DNA of 64,000 nucleotides from Pseudopithomyces maydicus. Taxonomy: Eukaryota > Ascomycota > Dothideomycetes > Pleosporales > Didymosphaeriaceae. Under the pieces are notes generated by a model. The model ran no database searches, was not told the origin of the DNA, and worked only from the letters and a program-made list of their open reading frames with translations. A program made the position numbers and the translations under genes. Positions 63,967-64,000 of this stretch are shown piece after piece (position 1 is the stretch's first letter; every line of letters starts with the position of its first letter). The stretch lies in assembly GCA_026873275.1 (NCBI GenBank), contig JANTUC010000002.1, positions 1,488,001 to 1,552,000 of the forward strand. Reading direction: 5' to 3'.

Positions 63967-64000
63967 GTAAGCAGTTAATCTACCATCTCATCCTCCAAAT

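Overview
This window is nuclear DNA of a filamentous ascomycete (Pezizomycotina). The genes carry short GT-AG introns, mostly about 45-170 nt, often with a CTAAC or CTGAC-like branch site, and lie on both strands without operons. The protein families (RTA1-type membrane protein, NCS1 permease, Zn2Cys6 regulator, Abr1/Fet3-like multicopper oxidase, NmrA-like protein, Ysc84-SH3 protein) are typical of moulds. A Dothideomycete is my best guess, but that is inference. No rRNA, confident tRNA, complete transposon, CRISPR array, or PKS/NRPS backbone gene was seen.

Layout. 0-10.9 kb: a RING-finger gene, an acidic orphan, a PLAC8 cysteine-rich protein, a GrpB-GNAT fusion, then a sparse stretch holding one small three-exon gene of 97 residues (9014-9416). 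10.9-16.3 kb: an SDR reductase, the splicing factor SPF27/BCAS2/Cwf7, and head-to-head with it a neutral ceramidase. 16.6-21.1 kb: three oxidoreductase-type genes in the same direction (NmrA-like, SDR, MDR). 21.7-30.8 kb: a second RING protein, a GPI-anchored secreted protein, a J-domain protein, a small orphan, and a Gfd2/YDR514C-like DEDDh nuclease. 31.2-39.8 kb: a UDP-glycosyltransferase, an RTA1-like protein and a multicopper oxidase in a sparse, AT-rich setting. 40.7-47.3 kb: a SET-domain protein with a signal peptide, a BBE-type FAD oxidase divergent from a glyoxalase-like protein, and a Ysc84/SH3 actin-binding protein. 48-54.8 kb: an asparaginase/threonine aspartase, a Zn2Cys6 transcription factor and a disordered repeat protein. 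56-64 kb: an NCS1 nucleobase permease, methylthioadenosine phosphorylase, an intracellular beta-mannosidase and the 5' part of a sugar transporter.

The most important cross-window observation is that five genes (RING at 57-1412, NmrA-like, SET, BBE oxidase, sugar transporter) are broken by seven one-base deletions, every one inside a G or C run. Adding one base to each run restores the family sequence, and the intron phases where introns flank it. Intact genes here contain G/C runs of five without trouble. The simplest reading is that G/C runs of six or more were under-called in the assembly; real decay is the alternative. Other points worth checking are a secreted-type SET protein, a GrpB-GNAT fusion, a Zn2Cys6 factor whose first cysteine reads as serine, a ceramidase with threonine at the expected catalytic serine, and a 10-base motif (CTCCAGGGCT) that recurs in four upstream regions.
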